Positions 44,266-53,364 of a stretch of 64,000 bases of DNA are shown piece after piece. This DNA is from Halomonas sp. UBA3074. GTDB lineage: Bacteria > Pseudomonadota > Gammaproteobacteria > Pseudomonadales > Halomonadaceae. The stretch is taken from positions 85,267-149,266 of the forward strand of contig NZ_DFBS01000014.1 of assembly GCF_002366715.1 (NCBI RefSeq). Reading direction: 5' to 3'. How positions within the stretch are numbered: the first letter of the stretch is position 1; each line of letters opens with the position of its first letter. Position numbers and translations under genes: made by a program. Below the pieces are notes generated by a model. It searched no databases, was not told the origin of the DNA, and saw only the letters and a list, made by a program, of their open reading frames with translations.

Positions 44266-45453
44266 ATGGATCTTAATCCTCGCCGGGTAGCGCTGTTGGT
44301 TGCCGCCAACACGGCGCTGGCGCCCTTTGCTATCGACGCCTATTTGCCTGCCATGGGTATCATCGCCGAGAGTATCGGCGCCAGTATTCACCGCACTGAA
44401 CTATCCATTAGCGTGTTCTTATTTGGTTTTGCCCTGGGGCAGCTTTGCTTTGGGCCACTATCAGACCGAATGGGACGCAAGCCGGTTCTGCTGGGCGGTC
44501 TAATGGTGTTTATGCTGGCGAGTTTAGCCATCACCACCGCCGACAGTTTGCCGACGCTACTGGCGTGGCGATTTGTGCAGGCGCTGGGCGGCGGGGCCTG
44601 TGTGGTGAACTCGGCGGCTATTGTGCGTGACTGCTTTAGTGGTCGAGAGGCCGCCAAAGTCATGTCGACCATGGCGATGATCATGATGCTAGCGCCGCTG
44701 GTGGCACCTGCCGTCGGCAGCCTGTTGCTGCATATTGCGGGCTGGTGGCTGATCTTCGTTTTTCTCGCCGTGTATGCGGGTTTCCTGCTTTGGCTGTTGG
44801 GGACACGACTGCCCGAAACCCGTGATATGTCATTACCGGCAGCGTCACCGCGTCAAGTCATACGCAACTATGCCAGTGTGCTCAAGCACCGGGAAGGAAT
44901 GGGATACATCTGTGCAGTAGCGGCGTCGTTTGCGGGGCTTTTTGCCTTTGTCACTGCTTCTCCATTTCTCTATCTCGACTATTTTGGGCTTTCGCCCAGC
45001 ACCTATCCGCTCGTTTTTGGTGTGAACGTGGTGGTGATTGCGCTCTCTAATCGCGTCAATATTTATCTATTGCGAAGGCGTACGCCACAACAAAACTTAC
45101 GCTTAGGCCTGCTGGTGCAGCTCATTGCCGCGCTATCGCTAGTGGCAGTCACGGCGCTGAATATTGCCTCGCTTGTGGTCGTGGTGCCGCTAATTATGCT
45201 GTTTACCGGTATGATTGGGCTGATTACGCCCAACGCGATCTCATCCTTGCTGGATCATTTTGGCCATATCAGTGCTACGGCAACGGCACTGTTAGGCGGC
45301 ATTCAATTCACCTGTGGCGCACTCGCTGGCGTGATGGTAGGGCTATTTGAAGTTGAACACCTTTGGCCAATGGTGCTCACCATGCTGGGCGCTGCGCTAG
45401 TAGGCAATATCGGGGTGCGCAAACTCACCAAGGCGCCCGTTATAAGCGAGTAA
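44266..45453 (+). CDS. Bcr/CflA-family MFS drug efflux transporter
   Basis: A 395-residue 12-helix major facilitator. The Bcr/CflA signature appears as AIDAYLPAMGIIAESIG in helix 1, GFALGQLCFGPLSDRMGRKP in the loop 2-3 motif A, and RFVQALGGGACVVNSAAIVRD in helix 4. The ATG at 44266 follows AAGGAGA. This family exports bicyclomycin, sulfonamides, chloramphenicol or cysteine. The substrate here cannot be read from sequence. Confidence 0.9.
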   Translation: MDLNPRRVALLVAANTALAPFAIDAYLPAMGIIAESIGASIHRTELSISVFLFGFALGQLCFGPLSDRMGRKPVLLGGLMVFMLASLAITTADSLPTLLAWRFVQALGGGACVVNSAAIVRDCFSGREAAKVMSTMAMIMMLAPLVAPAVGSLLLHIAGWWLIFVFLAVYAGFLLWLLGTRLPETRDMSLPAASPRQVIRNYASVLKHREGMGYICAVAASFAGLFAFVTASPFLYLDYFGLSPSTYPLVFGVNVVVIALSNRVNIYLLRRRTPQQNLRLGLLVQLIAALSLVAVTALNIASLVVVVPLIMLFTGMIGLITPNAISSLLDHFGHISATATALLGGIQFTCGALAGVMVGLFEVEHLWPMVLTMLGAALVGNIGVRKLTKAPVISE

Positions 45454-45497
45454 CAGGGATGAATAGCACGAATGCGTAATATGAATGAGCAGCCGTG

Positions 45498-46229
45498 ATG
45501 GATAGCATGTTGGCCTGGGTCCACATGCCGATGGGCACCTGGTTCGCCTGCGCTGGCGTACTGCTGTTGGGTGCCTTTGTCCAGCGCGCCACCGGCTTCG
45601 GTTTGGCCGTTATCGGGGCACCGTTGCTGCTGATGCTTGAGCCACGGTTGGTGCCGGTCATTTTAGTGCTGTTTGGCTTTACCGTTTCGTTAATGATGGT
45701 GCGTCACTATTGGCACGAGGTGCGCCTGGATTCAATTGGCATGGCGTTAGTAGGACGCTTGCCCGGCAATGCGTTGGGTATTTGGCTGTTGCTTGCTGCG
45801 CCGATGTTTCTGTTGGAAAAGCTAATCGCCATCATTGTGCTGTTTGCTGTCCTGGTGACACTTTGCCGATTCCAACTGCCGGTCAATCGAATCACTCTAT
45901 TCGGCGCCGGCGTATTGTCCGGTATCTTTGGCACCGTGGCGGCTATCGGAGGCCCACCCATGGTGATATTGATGCACGGCTTGCCAGCGGATCGGGTGCG
46001 TGGAAACCTGGCTGCCTTTTTCATTTTGACCTCACTATTGACCATTATTACGCTTGCCTTCGCTAACCAGATTCAGCGATGGCATTTTCAGGTTGCCCTT
46101 ACCTTCCTTCCTGCGGTGCTAATAGGTAACGCCGTGGCGGACGCCATTGCCCATCGCTTGGATAGACGCTTGCTTCAAGGCGCCTCGTTGGCTTTATGTA
46201 CCTTGGCGGCGCTGGGTTTGCTACTGTAA
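45498..46229 (+). CDS. TauE/SafE-family membrane transporter
   Basis: A 243-residue protein with about eight membrane helices and the two-repeat pattern of the TauE/SafE (sulfite exporter-like) family: GAFVQRATGFGLAVIGAPLL in repeat one and GVLSGIFGTVAAIGGPPMVI in repeat two. The start is GTG at 45495 or ATG at 45498; the ATG was used. It follows the Bcr-type transporter by about 45 bases. Family members export sulfite, sulfoacetate or organosulfonates. No sulfur genes are nearby to refine this. Confidence 0.86.
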   Translation: MDSMLAWVHMPMGTWFACAGVLLLGAFVQRATGFGLAVIGAPLLLMLEPRLVPVILVLFGFTVSLMMVRHYWHEVRLDSIGMALVGRLPGNALGIWLLLAAPMFLLEKLIAIIVLFAVLVTLCRFQLPVNRITLFGAGVLSGIFGTVAAIGGPPMVILMHGLPADRVRGNLAAFFILTSLLTIITLAFANQIQRWHFQVALTFLPAVLIGNAVADAIAHRLDRRLLQGASLALCTLAALGLLL

Positions 46230-46278
46230 TTGAAAGCGAACTTCCTCCCGTAACAGAAAATTTTCCCTCTATTGCTCA

Positions 46279-46296
46279 CTGTCATGAAGTTGTCAT
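46279..46296 (+). promoter_or_regulatory. Pho box upstream of pstS
   Basis: CTGTCATGAAGTTGTCAT is a strong match to the PhoB box (two CTGTCAT repeats spaced by four bases), 61 bases before the pstS ATG. It predicts PhoB-dependent induction under phosphate limitation. phoB/phoR are not in the window. Confidence 0.9.
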
Positions 46297-46357
46297 GGAA
46301 CCAGTGCAAGGTATGCCTTGCGAAGGCCAGATCCCTACATGAACAGGAGTATTTCGC

Positions 46358-47371
46358 ATGAACCGTATTCTACAAACCACCGTTATCGCGGCTGCTGTAA
46401 TGAGCGTTGCCGGTGTTGCCCAAGCCCGTGATCAAATCCGTATCGTAGGTTCCAGTACCGTTTATCCATTTGCCAGCTACGTGACTGAAGAGTTCGGTGC
46501 GACGACTGGTAACCCAACGCCTGTCATCGAATCTACTGGTTCGGGCGGTGGTTTGCGTCTGTTCTGTAACGGTGTAGGTGAAGGTACGCCCGACATCACC
46601 AACGCTTCACGTCGTATGAAAGTCGCTGAATTCGAGCGTTGTGAAGAGAATGGCGTCACTGATATTACCGAAGCCAAAATCGGTTCTGACGGCATCGTAT
46701 TGGGCCAGTCAAGCTCAAATGACGACGTTGACTTGACGCTCGAGCAAATTTTCATGGCCGTAGCTGCTCAAGTGCCGGTTGATGGTGAGTTGGTTGATAA
46801 CCCCTACACCAACTGGAGCGACATCGACTCCTCACTGCCTGATCGTGAAATTTCCATTTATGGACCCCCGACGACTTCTGGTACGCGTGACGCGTTTGAA
46901 GAGCTGGTCATGGAAAGCACTTCGTCTGAAATGGAAATTTACGGCGAAGAAGGCTACACCGAAATCCGTTCAGACGGCGTTTACATCGACGCTGGTGAAA
47001 ACGATAACCTGATCGTACAGCGCCTGTCAGAAGACACCGGTGCGTTTGGTATCTTCGGTTACTCTTTCCTGGAAGAGAATACTGACACGATCAGCGCTGC
47101 CAGCATTGACGGCGTAGCACCGGAAGCTGAAGCCATTAGCTCGGGTGATTATCCTATCGCGCGTTCACTGTGGTTCTACGTCAAGAACCAGCACGCTGAA
47201 GAAGTACCGCCAATGTATGATTATGTCGACATGTTCATGGGCGAGATGATGATCGGTGAAGATGGCTACCTGCGTGATCTCGGTTTGATCGTTCTGCCGG
47301 AAGGCGAGCGTGAAGAGTGGCGTCAGGCTGTCGCTGATCGCACTACCATGTCAGCAGACGTGCTTAAGTAA
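46358..47371 (+). CDS. pstS: PstS-type phosphate-binding periplasmic protein
   Basis: The substrate-binding protein of the high-affinity phosphate ABC importer, 337 residues. A signal peptide (about 1-23, ending GVAQA) precedes the mature start RDQIRIVGSSTVYPF. Phosphate-binding segments are GSSTVYPFAS, ESTGSGGGLRLFC and TSGTRDAFEEL. The sequence is strongly acidic, common in secreted proteins of halophiles. It belongs to the marine-type PstS branch rather than the E. coli one. A Pho box precedes it and a terminator separates it from pstC, which would let PstS be made in excess. Confidence 0.93.
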   Translation: MNRILQTTVIAAAVMSVAGVAQARDQIRIVGSSTVYPFASYVTEEFGATTGNPTPVIESTGSGGGLRLFCNGVGEGTPDITNASRRMKVAEFERCEENGVTDITEAKIGSDGIVLGQSSSNDDVDLTLEQIFMAVAAQVPVDGELVDNPYTNWSDIDSSLPDREISIYGPPTTSGTRDAFEELVMESTSSEMEIYGEEGYTEIRSDGVYIDAGENDNLIVQRLSEDTGAFGIFGYSFLEENTDTISAASIDGVAPEAEAISSGDYPIARSLWFYVKNQHAEEVPPMYDYVDMFMGEMMIGEDGYLRDLGLIVLPEGEREEWRQAVADRTTMSADVLK

Positions 47372-47392
47372 GTCGTTACGTTAGAAATGAAG

Positions 47393-47427
47393 AAGGCCGG
47401 CAGCTTACGCTGCCGGCCTTTCATTTT
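47393..47427 (+). terminator. Hairpin between pstS and pstC
   Basis: Stem GGCCGGCAGC (47395-47404) and GCTGCCGGCC (47409-47418) with loop TTAC, extended by AA/TT and followed by TTTCATTTT. It should reduce read-through from pstS into pstCAB. Confidence 0.9.
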
Positions 47428-47448
47428 ATGACGGCGATAAATTGGCGT

Positions 47449-47466
47449 TTGTCACATTGCTGTAAT
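47449..47466 (+). promoter_or_regulatory. Second, weaker Pho box upstream of pstC
   Basis: TTGTCACATTGCTGTAAT matches most positions of the CTGTCAT-N4-CTGTCAT Pho-box pattern and lies 58 bases before the pstC start, after the pstS terminator. It suggests that pstCAB has its own PhoB-controlled promoter. Confidence 0.65.
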
Positions 47467-47524
47467 GTTTGTGCCCCAAAGTAGTCGCCAATACGATTTC
47501 ATTTAGTAATGCGAGAGAAACTCG

Positions 47525-48775
47525 ATGCAGACTAACCAGCTTCTTCTGATCTTTTGCGGTGCGTTACTACTGCTGGGGCTGCTGGCGTTTTTTGCTGGCC
47601 GTTCAAAAGCCACCCGCCTACGCAGTGCGGGCACGGCGATGTTTGCTCAGCCAGATCAATACGCCTGGTTCACCGTGCTTTCCACTGCAGGGCCAGCCAT
47701 CTTGGTCGGTGCGGTAGGGGCATTTATCTTGCTGTTATTGGGCGCTGATATCCCCACACTCTATCTGTTAGCTGCCAGCTTGGTGGTGGCCGCCATAGGC
47801 TTAGTGGTCAGCCTTAATCAAGTACGCCCAGACTTTCATGCCCGCCAAGCCATCGAGCGAGTCATTCGCAAGATACTGGCCGGTGCGGCGTTAATCTCGA
47901 TTTTTACCACGTTCGGCATCTTGTTTTCGATTATTTCCGAGGCGCTGCGCTTTTTCCAAATGCACAGCTTCTGGGATTTCATTACCGGCACGACATGGAA
48001 CCCAGGCGCCAGCTTTTTAGCGTCTGCTGGCCGTGGTGATGGCAGTGGTGCCGAGTTTGGTTCGGTGCCTCTGTTTGCCGGTACCTTCATGATCACTGCC
48101 ATTGCCATGCTGGTCGCTGTGCCTATCGGCTTGCTGTCGGCGATTTACATGTCCGAGTATGCACCGCGCAGTGTGCGCACCGTGGCAAAGCCGGTGCTGG
48201 AAGTGTTGGCGGGTATTCCTACGGTGGTTTACGGCTTTTTCGCCGCAATTACCGTAGCGCCCATCATCGTCAATATCGCTGGTTTCTTTGGCCTGGACGC
48301 TTCTTATAACAATGCGCTGGCGCCTGGCATCGTGATGGGCATCATGATCATTCCGTTTATCTCATCGCTCTCTGATGATGTGATCAATTCTGTCCCCGAC
48401 AGTATGCGCCAGGGCTCGCTGGCACTTGGCATGACAAAGGGCGAAACGATCCGTGATGTGGTGGTGCCCGCTGCGCTCCCAGGGATTATTTCAGCGTCGT
48501 TGCTAGGTATGTCGCGTGCGCTGGGCGAAACCATGATTGTGGTGATGGCTGCAGGTATGCGCCCCAACCTGACGGCTAACCCGCTTGAAGATATGACCAC
48601 CGTAACGGTAAGGATCGTGGCAGCACTCACCGGTGACCAGGAGTTTGCCAGTGCAGAAACATTGTCAGCCTTTGCCTTAGGTCTCGTGCTGTTCATTGTC
48701 ACGCTGGCACTTAATCTGGTGTCTGTATTAATGATCCGTCGTTTCCGCGAAAAATATCGCGCTAATAACCTGTAA
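47525..48775 (+). CDS. pstC: PstC, phosphate ABC transporter permease
   Basis: A 416-residue permease. An N-terminal extension of about 100 residues with three membrane helices precedes the canonical binding-protein-dependent permease domain. The EAA-type coupling loop is VPDSMRQGSLALGMTKGETI, with ALPGIISASLLGMSRALGET after it. KPVLEVLAGIPTVVYGFFA is a PstC hallmark. The longer N-terminus is typical of the non-enteric branch. It is co-transcribed with pstA, 18 bases downstream. Confidence 0.95.
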   Translation: MQTNQLLLIFCGALLLLGLLAFFAGRSKATRLRSAGTAMFAQPDQYAWFTVLSTAGPAILVGAVGAFILLLLGADIPTLYLLAASLVVAAIGLVVSLNQVRPDFHARQAIERVIRKILAGAALISIFTTFGILFSIISEALRFFQMHSFWDFITGTTWNPGASFLASAGRGDGSGAEFGSVPLFAGTFMITAIAMLVAVPIGLLSAIYMSEYAPRSVRTVAKPVLEVLAGIPTVVYGFFAAITVAPIIVNIAGFFGLDASYNNALAPGIVMGIMIIPFISSLSDDVINSVPDSMRQGSLALGMTKGETIRDVVVPAALPGIISASLLGMSRALGETMIVVMAAGMRPNLTANPLEDMTTVTVRIVAALTGDQEFASAETLSAFALGLVLFIVTLALNLVSVLMIRRFREKYRANNL

Positions 48776-48793
48776 CGCTGAGGAACTGTTTCG

Positions 48794-49960
48794 ATGAGCC
48801 ACACTTTTGACGAAATCAGCCAGCAGCTTAAGCGGCGTCACCGTAAGTCCTCCCGCCTCAAGTGGATAACGATGGGGTCGTTGGGGCTCGCGGGGCTTTT
48901 CCTGGTGCTGTTTTTTGCCGATATGCTGACGAAGGGGCTACCCGCCTTCCAGCAGGCGTATGTTCAAACTGAAATCAGTTATAACGAAGAAGCCGAAACC
49001 GACGGTCGGCAAGCATTTGACGAAGAGTTGTTGCCCATTATCAGCCGTACCGTGGTTCGCGTCATTCCGATGGAGCTTCGCAATAATCCAGACATGATCG
49101 GCACCAGCGAAGAGCAGTGGGTGTTGGCAAACAGTGAGGTGGATCAATACCTGAAAGGCCACCGAAATAGTCTGAGTGCCGAAGAACAGGCCGCGATCGA
49201 TGAGCGTGTGGAAGCCGGGCAAGTGGATATGCGCTTCAACACTACCTTTTTTACGAATGGTGATTCCAAAATCGCCGAAAATGCCGGCATTCTCGCTGCT
49301 GTGGTGGGTACTGTGATGACCATGATCGTCACGCTGGCAATTGCGTTTCCGATTGGCGTAATGACCGCTGTTTACCTAGAGGAGTTCGCCCCGGATAATC
49401 GATTCACTCAGATTATTGAAATTAATATCAATAACCTAGCGGCGATTCCTTCGATCCTGTTTGGTCTATTGGGCTTGGCGATTTTCATTAATTTCTTCGG
49501 CGTGCCACGCTCTTCCCCGTTAGCGGGCGGCATGACGCTCGCGCTGATGACGCTGCCGGTCATCATTATTTCTACCCGTACGGCGCTTCGTAGTGTGCCA
49601 GACTCAATCCGCCATGCCGCCTTTGGGGTGGGCTGTTCGCGCTGGCAGGTAGTACGCGATCACGTACTACCCTTAGCGATGCCGGGCATCATGACCGGCT
49701 CTATTATTGGTCTTGCACAGGCGATGGGTGAAACAGCACCGCTGATTATCGTTGGGATGGTGGCATTCATTCCCGATGTGGGCGCATCGTTTACTAATGC
49801 GGCGACGGTGATGCCTGCACAAATATTTACTTGGTCAGGGGAGCCTGAGCAGGCATTTGTGGAAAAAACAGCCGGCGGTATTCTGGTGTTGCTCACCATA
49901 CTCATCTCACTCAACGCTTTCGCCGTTGTATTACGCAAGAAATTTGAGCGTCGCTGGTAG
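48794..49960 (+). CDS. pstA: PstA, phosphate ABC transporter permease
   Basis: A 388-residue permease with an enlarged periplasmic loop after the first membrane helix (about residues 50-155, highly charged, from TEISYNEEAETDGRQAFDE on). The conserved domain follows, with NNLAAIPSILFGLLGLAIF, VPDSIRHAAFGVGCSRWQV and AMPGIMTGSIIGLAQAMGET. It begins 18 bases after pstC and is followed 26 bases later by pstB. Confidence 0.95.
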   Translation: MSHTFDEISQQLKRRHRKSSRLKWITMGSLGLAGLFLVLFFADMLTKGLPAFQQAYVQTEISYNEEAETDGRQAFDEELLPIISRTVVRVIPMELRNNPDMIGTSEEQWVLANSEVDQYLKGHRNSLSAEEQAAIDERVEAGQVDMRFNTTFFTNGDSKIAENAGILAAVVGTVMTMIVTLAIAFPIGVMTAVYLEEFAPDNRFTQIIEININNLAAIPSILFGLLGLAIFINFFGVPRSSPLAGGMTLALMTLPVIIISTRTALRSVPDSIRHAAFGVGCSRWQVVRDHVLPLAMPGIMTGSIIGLAQAMGETAPLIIVGMVAFIPDVGASFTNAATVMPAQIFTWSGEPEQAFVEKTAGGILVLLTILISLNAFAVVLRKKFERRW

Positions 49961-49986
49961 ACCAGTGCGTTATAGAGGACATTACT

Positions 49987-50826
49987 ATGAATAGCCATGC
50001 AACTGTAATGAACGGGCAGCAGACACCTGCGGTGGGGCAGCCCTACACACGAAATAACGCAGCCTGCCACGATGTGAGTTTCCGAGTTCGCGATTTGAAC
50101 CTGTGGTATGGCAAAAACCAGGCGCTGAGTGGCCTTAATATTGACCTGTTCCAAAAGAATGTGACGGCACTGATTGGTCCATCGGGGTGCGGTAAGTCGA
50201 CCTTTTTGCGCTGCCTGAATCGCATGAACGACCTTATCCCAAGTGTACGCCTTGAAGGGTTGGTGGAAATGGATGGTCGTGACGTCAACGCCTCGAAAAT
50301 GGATGAAGTAGCGTTGCGTCGCCGGGTAGGAATGGTGTTTCAGAAGCCGAATCCTTTTCCCAAATCCATCTATGAAAATATCGCTTATGCGCCGCGCATG
50401 CACGATTTGGTCAGCCGGAAGGCGGAGCAAGATGAGCTGGTAGAAAAGGCCTTGCGCGATGCGGGTTTATGGAATGAAGTGAAGGACAAACTACAAGAGC
50501 CCGGTACTTCCTTGTCAGGTGGCCAACAGCAGCGGCTCTGTATCGCTCGTGCGATTGCGGTTCAGCCGGATGTCATTTTGATGGATGAACCGACATCGGC
50601 ACTCGACCCGATTTCCACCGCGACGATCGAAGACTTGATGGACAAATTGAAGGATCAATTCACCATCATCACCGTGACTCATAATATGCAGCAGGCGGCA
50701 CGGGTGGCCGACTACACGGCATTCTTCCACCTGGGTGAAATTATCGAGTACAACGATACGAAAGTAATGTTCTCGACACCCGCCCAGAAAAAGACCGAAG
50801 ATTACATCTCTGGTCGTTATGGCTAA
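49987..50826 (+). CDS. pstB: PstB, phosphate ABC transporter ATPase
   Basis: A 279-residue ATPase powering phosphate uptake. Walker A is IGPSGCGKSTFLRCLNRMND, the Q-loop GMVFQKPNPFPKSIYEN, the ABC signature LSGGQQQRLCIARAIA, and Walker B VILMDEPTSALDP, with the H-loop in VTHNMQQAARVADYTAFF. The N-terminus has about 25 residues ahead of the usual start. No phoU follows; a terminator and the GAPDH gene do. Confidence 0.97.
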   Translation: MNSHATVMNGQQTPAVGQPYTRNNAACHDVSFRVRDLNLWYGKNQALSGLNIDLFQKNVTALIGPSGCGKSTFLRCLNRMNDLIPSVRLEGLVEMDGRDVNASKMDEVALRRRVGMVFQKPNPFPKSIYENIAYAPRMHDLVSRKAEQDELVEKALRDAGLWNEVKDKLQEPGTSLSGGQQQRLCIARAIAVQPDVILMDEPTSALDPISTATIEDLMDKLKDQFTIITVTHNMQQAARVADYTAFFHLGEIIEYNDTKVMFSTPAQKKTEDYISGRYG

Positions 50827-50837
50827 TCGCTAGTTTT

Positions 50838-50885
50838 AGGCAGGCCCACCGGCCGTCGGTGGGCCTACTGCCTGTGGTTTTTTTT
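50838..50885 (+). terminator. Terminator of the pst operon
   Basis: A 10-base stem AGGCCCACCG (50842-50851) and CGGTGGGCCT (50857-50866), flanked by a further AGGC/GCCT pair, and followed by GTGG and eight T. It closes the pstCAB transcript before the arsenate-resistance genes. Confidence 0.85.
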
Positions 50886-50887
50886 AT

Positions 50888-50916
50888 TTGTTTATATATG
50901 ATTTATCATATATAAA
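50888..50916 (+). promoter_or_regulatory. Promoter with embedded palindromic operator for GAPDH-arsJ
   Basis: A -35-like TTGTTT (50888-50893) and -10-like TATAAA (50911-50916) are separated by 17 bases. The spacer is filled by a perfect 10-base inverted repeat, arms TATATATGAT (50893-50902) and ATCATATATA (50905-50914), with core ATATG-N6-CATAT at 50896-50911. The same core recurs at the arsC promoter in the same position. An ArsR-type repressor is the likely ligand; no arsR is in the window. Confidence 0.75.
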
Positions 50917-50951
50917 AATTTGGATTTTTACATCAGATAACAGGGGCCTCC

Positions 50952-51983
50952 ATGTCACTTCGTATTGGCATTAACGGTTTTGGCCGTATTGGCCGTTTGG
51001 CGTTGCGTTGCCTCTGGCCACAGGTAGAGGCGGGCAAGGTCGAGCTTATCCGCATCAACGACCCAGGGGGCGATGCCGCCACCTTTGCTCATTTGCTTGA
51101 GTTTGACTCGGTACACGGACACTGGGCGCCTGGGAAGGGCATCTTGGCAGCGGATCAAGCGATTGTTGTCGATGGTAAAACCGTTGCCTTCAGTACCAAT
51201 AATGCGATCGGTGATAGCGCTTGGTCGAGCTGCGATGTGGTCATCGAGTGTTCGGGCAAAATGAAAACCACGACTCAGCTACAGACGTACCTTGAGAAAG
51301 GCGTTGGCCGCGTGGTGGTGAGCGCGCCGGTGAAAGAATCGGGTGTGCTCAACGTGGTGATGGGCGTAAACGACCATCTTTACGACCCTGTTAAACACGC
51401 GATTGTCACGGCTGCCAGTTGTACCACCAACTGCTTGGCACCGGTGGTTAAAGTCATTCAGGAAACGTTTGGAATTCGCCATGGCTCGATGACCACGGTG
51501 CACGACATTACCAATACCCAGACGATTTTAGACGCGCCGCATAAAGATCTTCGCCGGGCGCGTGCCTGCGGCATGAGTTTGATTCCGACCACGACCGGTT
51601 CAGCAAAAGCCATTACGGCTATTTTTCCAGAGCTGGAAGGCAAGTTGAATGGCCATGCTATTCGTGTGCCGCTGGCTAACGCATCATTGACCGACATGGT
51701 GTTCGAGCTTGAGCGCGAAGTGACCGTGGAAGAGGTCAACGCTGCCTTGAAAGCCGCCGCTGATGGCGAGCTTGCCGGTATTTTAGGCTATGAAGAGCGT
51801 CCCCTCGTGTCGATTGATTACCGCACCGATCCACGCAGTTCGATTATTGATGCGCTTTCTACCATGGTGATCAACGGCACCCAACTCAAACTCTATGCCT
51901 GGTATGACAACGAGTGGGGCTACGCCAACCGCACGGCTGAACTTGCTCTGCTGGTTGGGGGTGAGCAGGTGGGTCGTGGCTGA
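50952..51983 (+). CDS. ArsJ-associated glyceraldehyde-3-phosphate dehydrogenase
   Basis: A 343-residue type I GAPDH: NAD-binding GINGFGRIGRLALR, catalytic Cys in TAASCTTNCLAPVVK, SLIPTTTGSAKAITAIFPEL, and NEWGYANRTAEL. Its tight coupling to arsJ (8-base overlap) identifies it as the ars-operon GAPDH. In the Pseudomonas system this enzyme forms 1-arseno-3-phosphoglycerate from arsenate and G3P for extrusion by ArsJ. That reaction is from the literature on the family. A palindrome-bearing promoter is directly upstream. Confidence 0.9.
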   Translation: MSLRIGINGFGRIGRLALRCLWPQVEAGKVELIRINDPGGDAATFAHLLEFDSVHGHWAPGKGILAADQAIVVDGKTVAFSTNNAIGDSAWSSCDVVIECSGKMKTTTQLQTYLEKGVGRVVVSAPVKESGVLNVVMGVNDHLYDPVKHAIVTAASCTTNCLAPVVKVIQETFGIRHGSMTTVHDITNTQTILDAPHKDLRRARACGMSLIPTTTGSAKAITAIFPELEGKLNGHAIRVPLANASLTDMVFELEREVTVEEVNAALKAAADGELAGILGYEERPLVSIDYRTDPRSSIIDALSTMVINGTQLKLYAWYDNEWGYANRTAELALLVGGEQVGRG

Positions 51984-53211
51984 ATCGCTGCTAACCAGAG
52001 TCAAGGCGTTACCTTTCGAGGTGCGCCAATACATGCTGATTACCGGCAATTACTGGGCGTTCACCGTCACCGACGGCGCGCTGCGCATGCTGGTGGTGAT
52101 GTACTTTCACCAACTGGGTTACTCGCCGTTAGAAATTGCCATGCTGTTTCTGTTTTATGAAGCCTTTGGCGTGGTGACAAACCTGGTAGGTGGGTGGTTA
52201 GGGGCGCGGCTGGGTCTCAACCGCACCATGAATGTGGGATTAGGGCTGCAGATTATCGCGCTCGCCATGTTGATGGTGCCTGCTAGCCTATTAACCGTTG
52301 CCTGGGTCATGGCTGCTCAGGCGTTGTCAGGTATCGCTAAAGACCTTAACAAAATGAGCGCGAAAAGCGCCGTTAAGGTCCTGGTGCCTAAAGAGAGCGC
52401 CAACGCCAACAGCTCGCTTTACCGCTGGGTGGCGATGCTAACCGGCTCCAAGAATGCACTAAAAGGGCTGGGCTTTTTTGTCGGCGGGCTGCTGCTGACG
52501 TTGATTGGCTTCCAGGCTGCTGTGTTGGTGATGGCGGTGATGTTGTGCGGTGTCTTGCTGCTTTCACTATTGCGGCTCAAGGCAGATTTAGGCCGCCAGA
52601 AAGTTAAACCCAAGTTCTCTGAAATCTTCTCGAAATCACGTGCTATTAACGTGCTCTCCGCGGCACGCTTTTGCCTCTTTGCAGCGCGAGACGTTTGGTT
52701 CGTGGTCGCGCTTCCGGTGTTTTTATACGACCAGCATGGATGGAGCCATTGGACGGTGGGTGGTTTGTTGGCGATATGGGTGATCGGCTACGGCGGTGTG
52801 CAAACCCAGGCACCTAAATTGACCCGCTTGATCAAAGGCGATGCGCGAGCACTTACCGCCGGCTGGGCGGCGGCACTGGCGGTGTTGGCGATTGTTTTGG
52901 CCATGCTGCCCTTGGCGCAAGTCAGTTGGTTAGTGGTTGGGCTGCTCGCTTTTGGGGTGCTCTTTGCGATTAACTCCAGTTGGCATAGCTACTTGATCGT
53001 GCATTTTGCCCGCGCTGACGGCGTCTCGATGGATGTCGGTTTCTATTATATGGCTAACGCCATGGGGCGTTTAGCAGGAACGCTGCTTTCCGGTTGGCTG
53101 TATATGGCTTACGGGCTGAGTGCCTGCTTATGGGTATCCGCGGCTCTAGTGGCTGCCAGCGCTTTAATGGCGCTAGCGTTGCCACGCGGCAGTGATGCAG
53201 TGCGTCAGTAG
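51976..53211 (+). CDS. arsJ: ArsJ, organoarsenical efflux MFS permease
   Basis: A 411-residue 12-helix MFS protein beginning at a GTG (51976) inside the end of the GAPDH gene, preceded by AGGTGGG. The stretch FEVRQYMLITGNYWAFTVTD, then LFLFYEAFGVVTNLVGGWLG, IAKDLNKMSAKSAVK and SSWHSYLIVHFARADGVSMD are recognisable for ArsJ. It is thought to export 1-arseno-3-phosphoglycerate, which hydrolyses outside to arsenate. The two-gene unit confers arsenate resistance without reduction. Confidence 0.92.
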   Translation: MAESLLTRVKALPFEVRQYMLITGNYWAFTVTDGALRMLVVMYFHQLGYSPLEIAMLFLFYEAFGVVTNLVGGWLGARLGLNRTMNVGLGLQIIALAMLMVPASLLTVAWVMAAQALSGIAKDLNKMSAKSAVKVLVPKESANANSSLYRWVAMLTGSKNALKGLGFFVGGLLLTLIGFQAAVLVMAVMLCGVLLLSLLRLKADLGRQKVKPKFSEIFSKSRAINVLSAARFCLFAARDVWFVVALPVFLYDQHGWSHWTVGGLLAIWVIGYGGVQTQAPKLTRLIKGDARALTAGWAAALAVLAIVLAMLPLAQVSWLVVGLLAFGVLFAINSSWHSYLIVHFARADGVSMDVGFYYMANAMGRLAGTLLSGWLYMAYGLSACLWVSAALVAASALMALALPRGSDAVRQ

Positions 53212-53214
53212 CCA

Positions 53215-53364
53215 TCAGTCAGTAGGTAAGTGATGACGAGAACGGTTGGCGCTCCTCACCAGCACGGGCATAAGCGGTACTTTAACCAGCCCACCTAACA
53301 CCGTTGCTAACGCGCCCCTGGCGGTAAGCCAAACGGAGCGTATAATCGTTTGGGTTGGTGACAT
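53215..53364 (-). CDS. Possible 49-residue protein starting at the arsC operator
   Basis: An uninterrupted 49-codon frame on the minus strand, beginning MSPTQTIIRSVWLTARG, with a hydrophobic middle (ALATVLGGLVKVPLMPVLV) that could span a membrane and a basic C-terminus (RSANRSRHH). Its ATG lies inside the ATATG half of the arsC operator, so it would be divergently expressed from the same site. There is no clear ribosome site, and the frame may be chance. No family is recognised. Confidence 0.25.
   Translation of the reverse strand: MSPTQTIIRSVWLTARGALATVLGGLVKVPLMPVLVRSANRSRHHLPTD

Noticed and set aside
49660..50430. Antisense frame of 256 codons across pstA and pstB
   Set aside because: Both plus-strand genes have full family motifs. 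The antisense product shows no recognisable motif or start signal.
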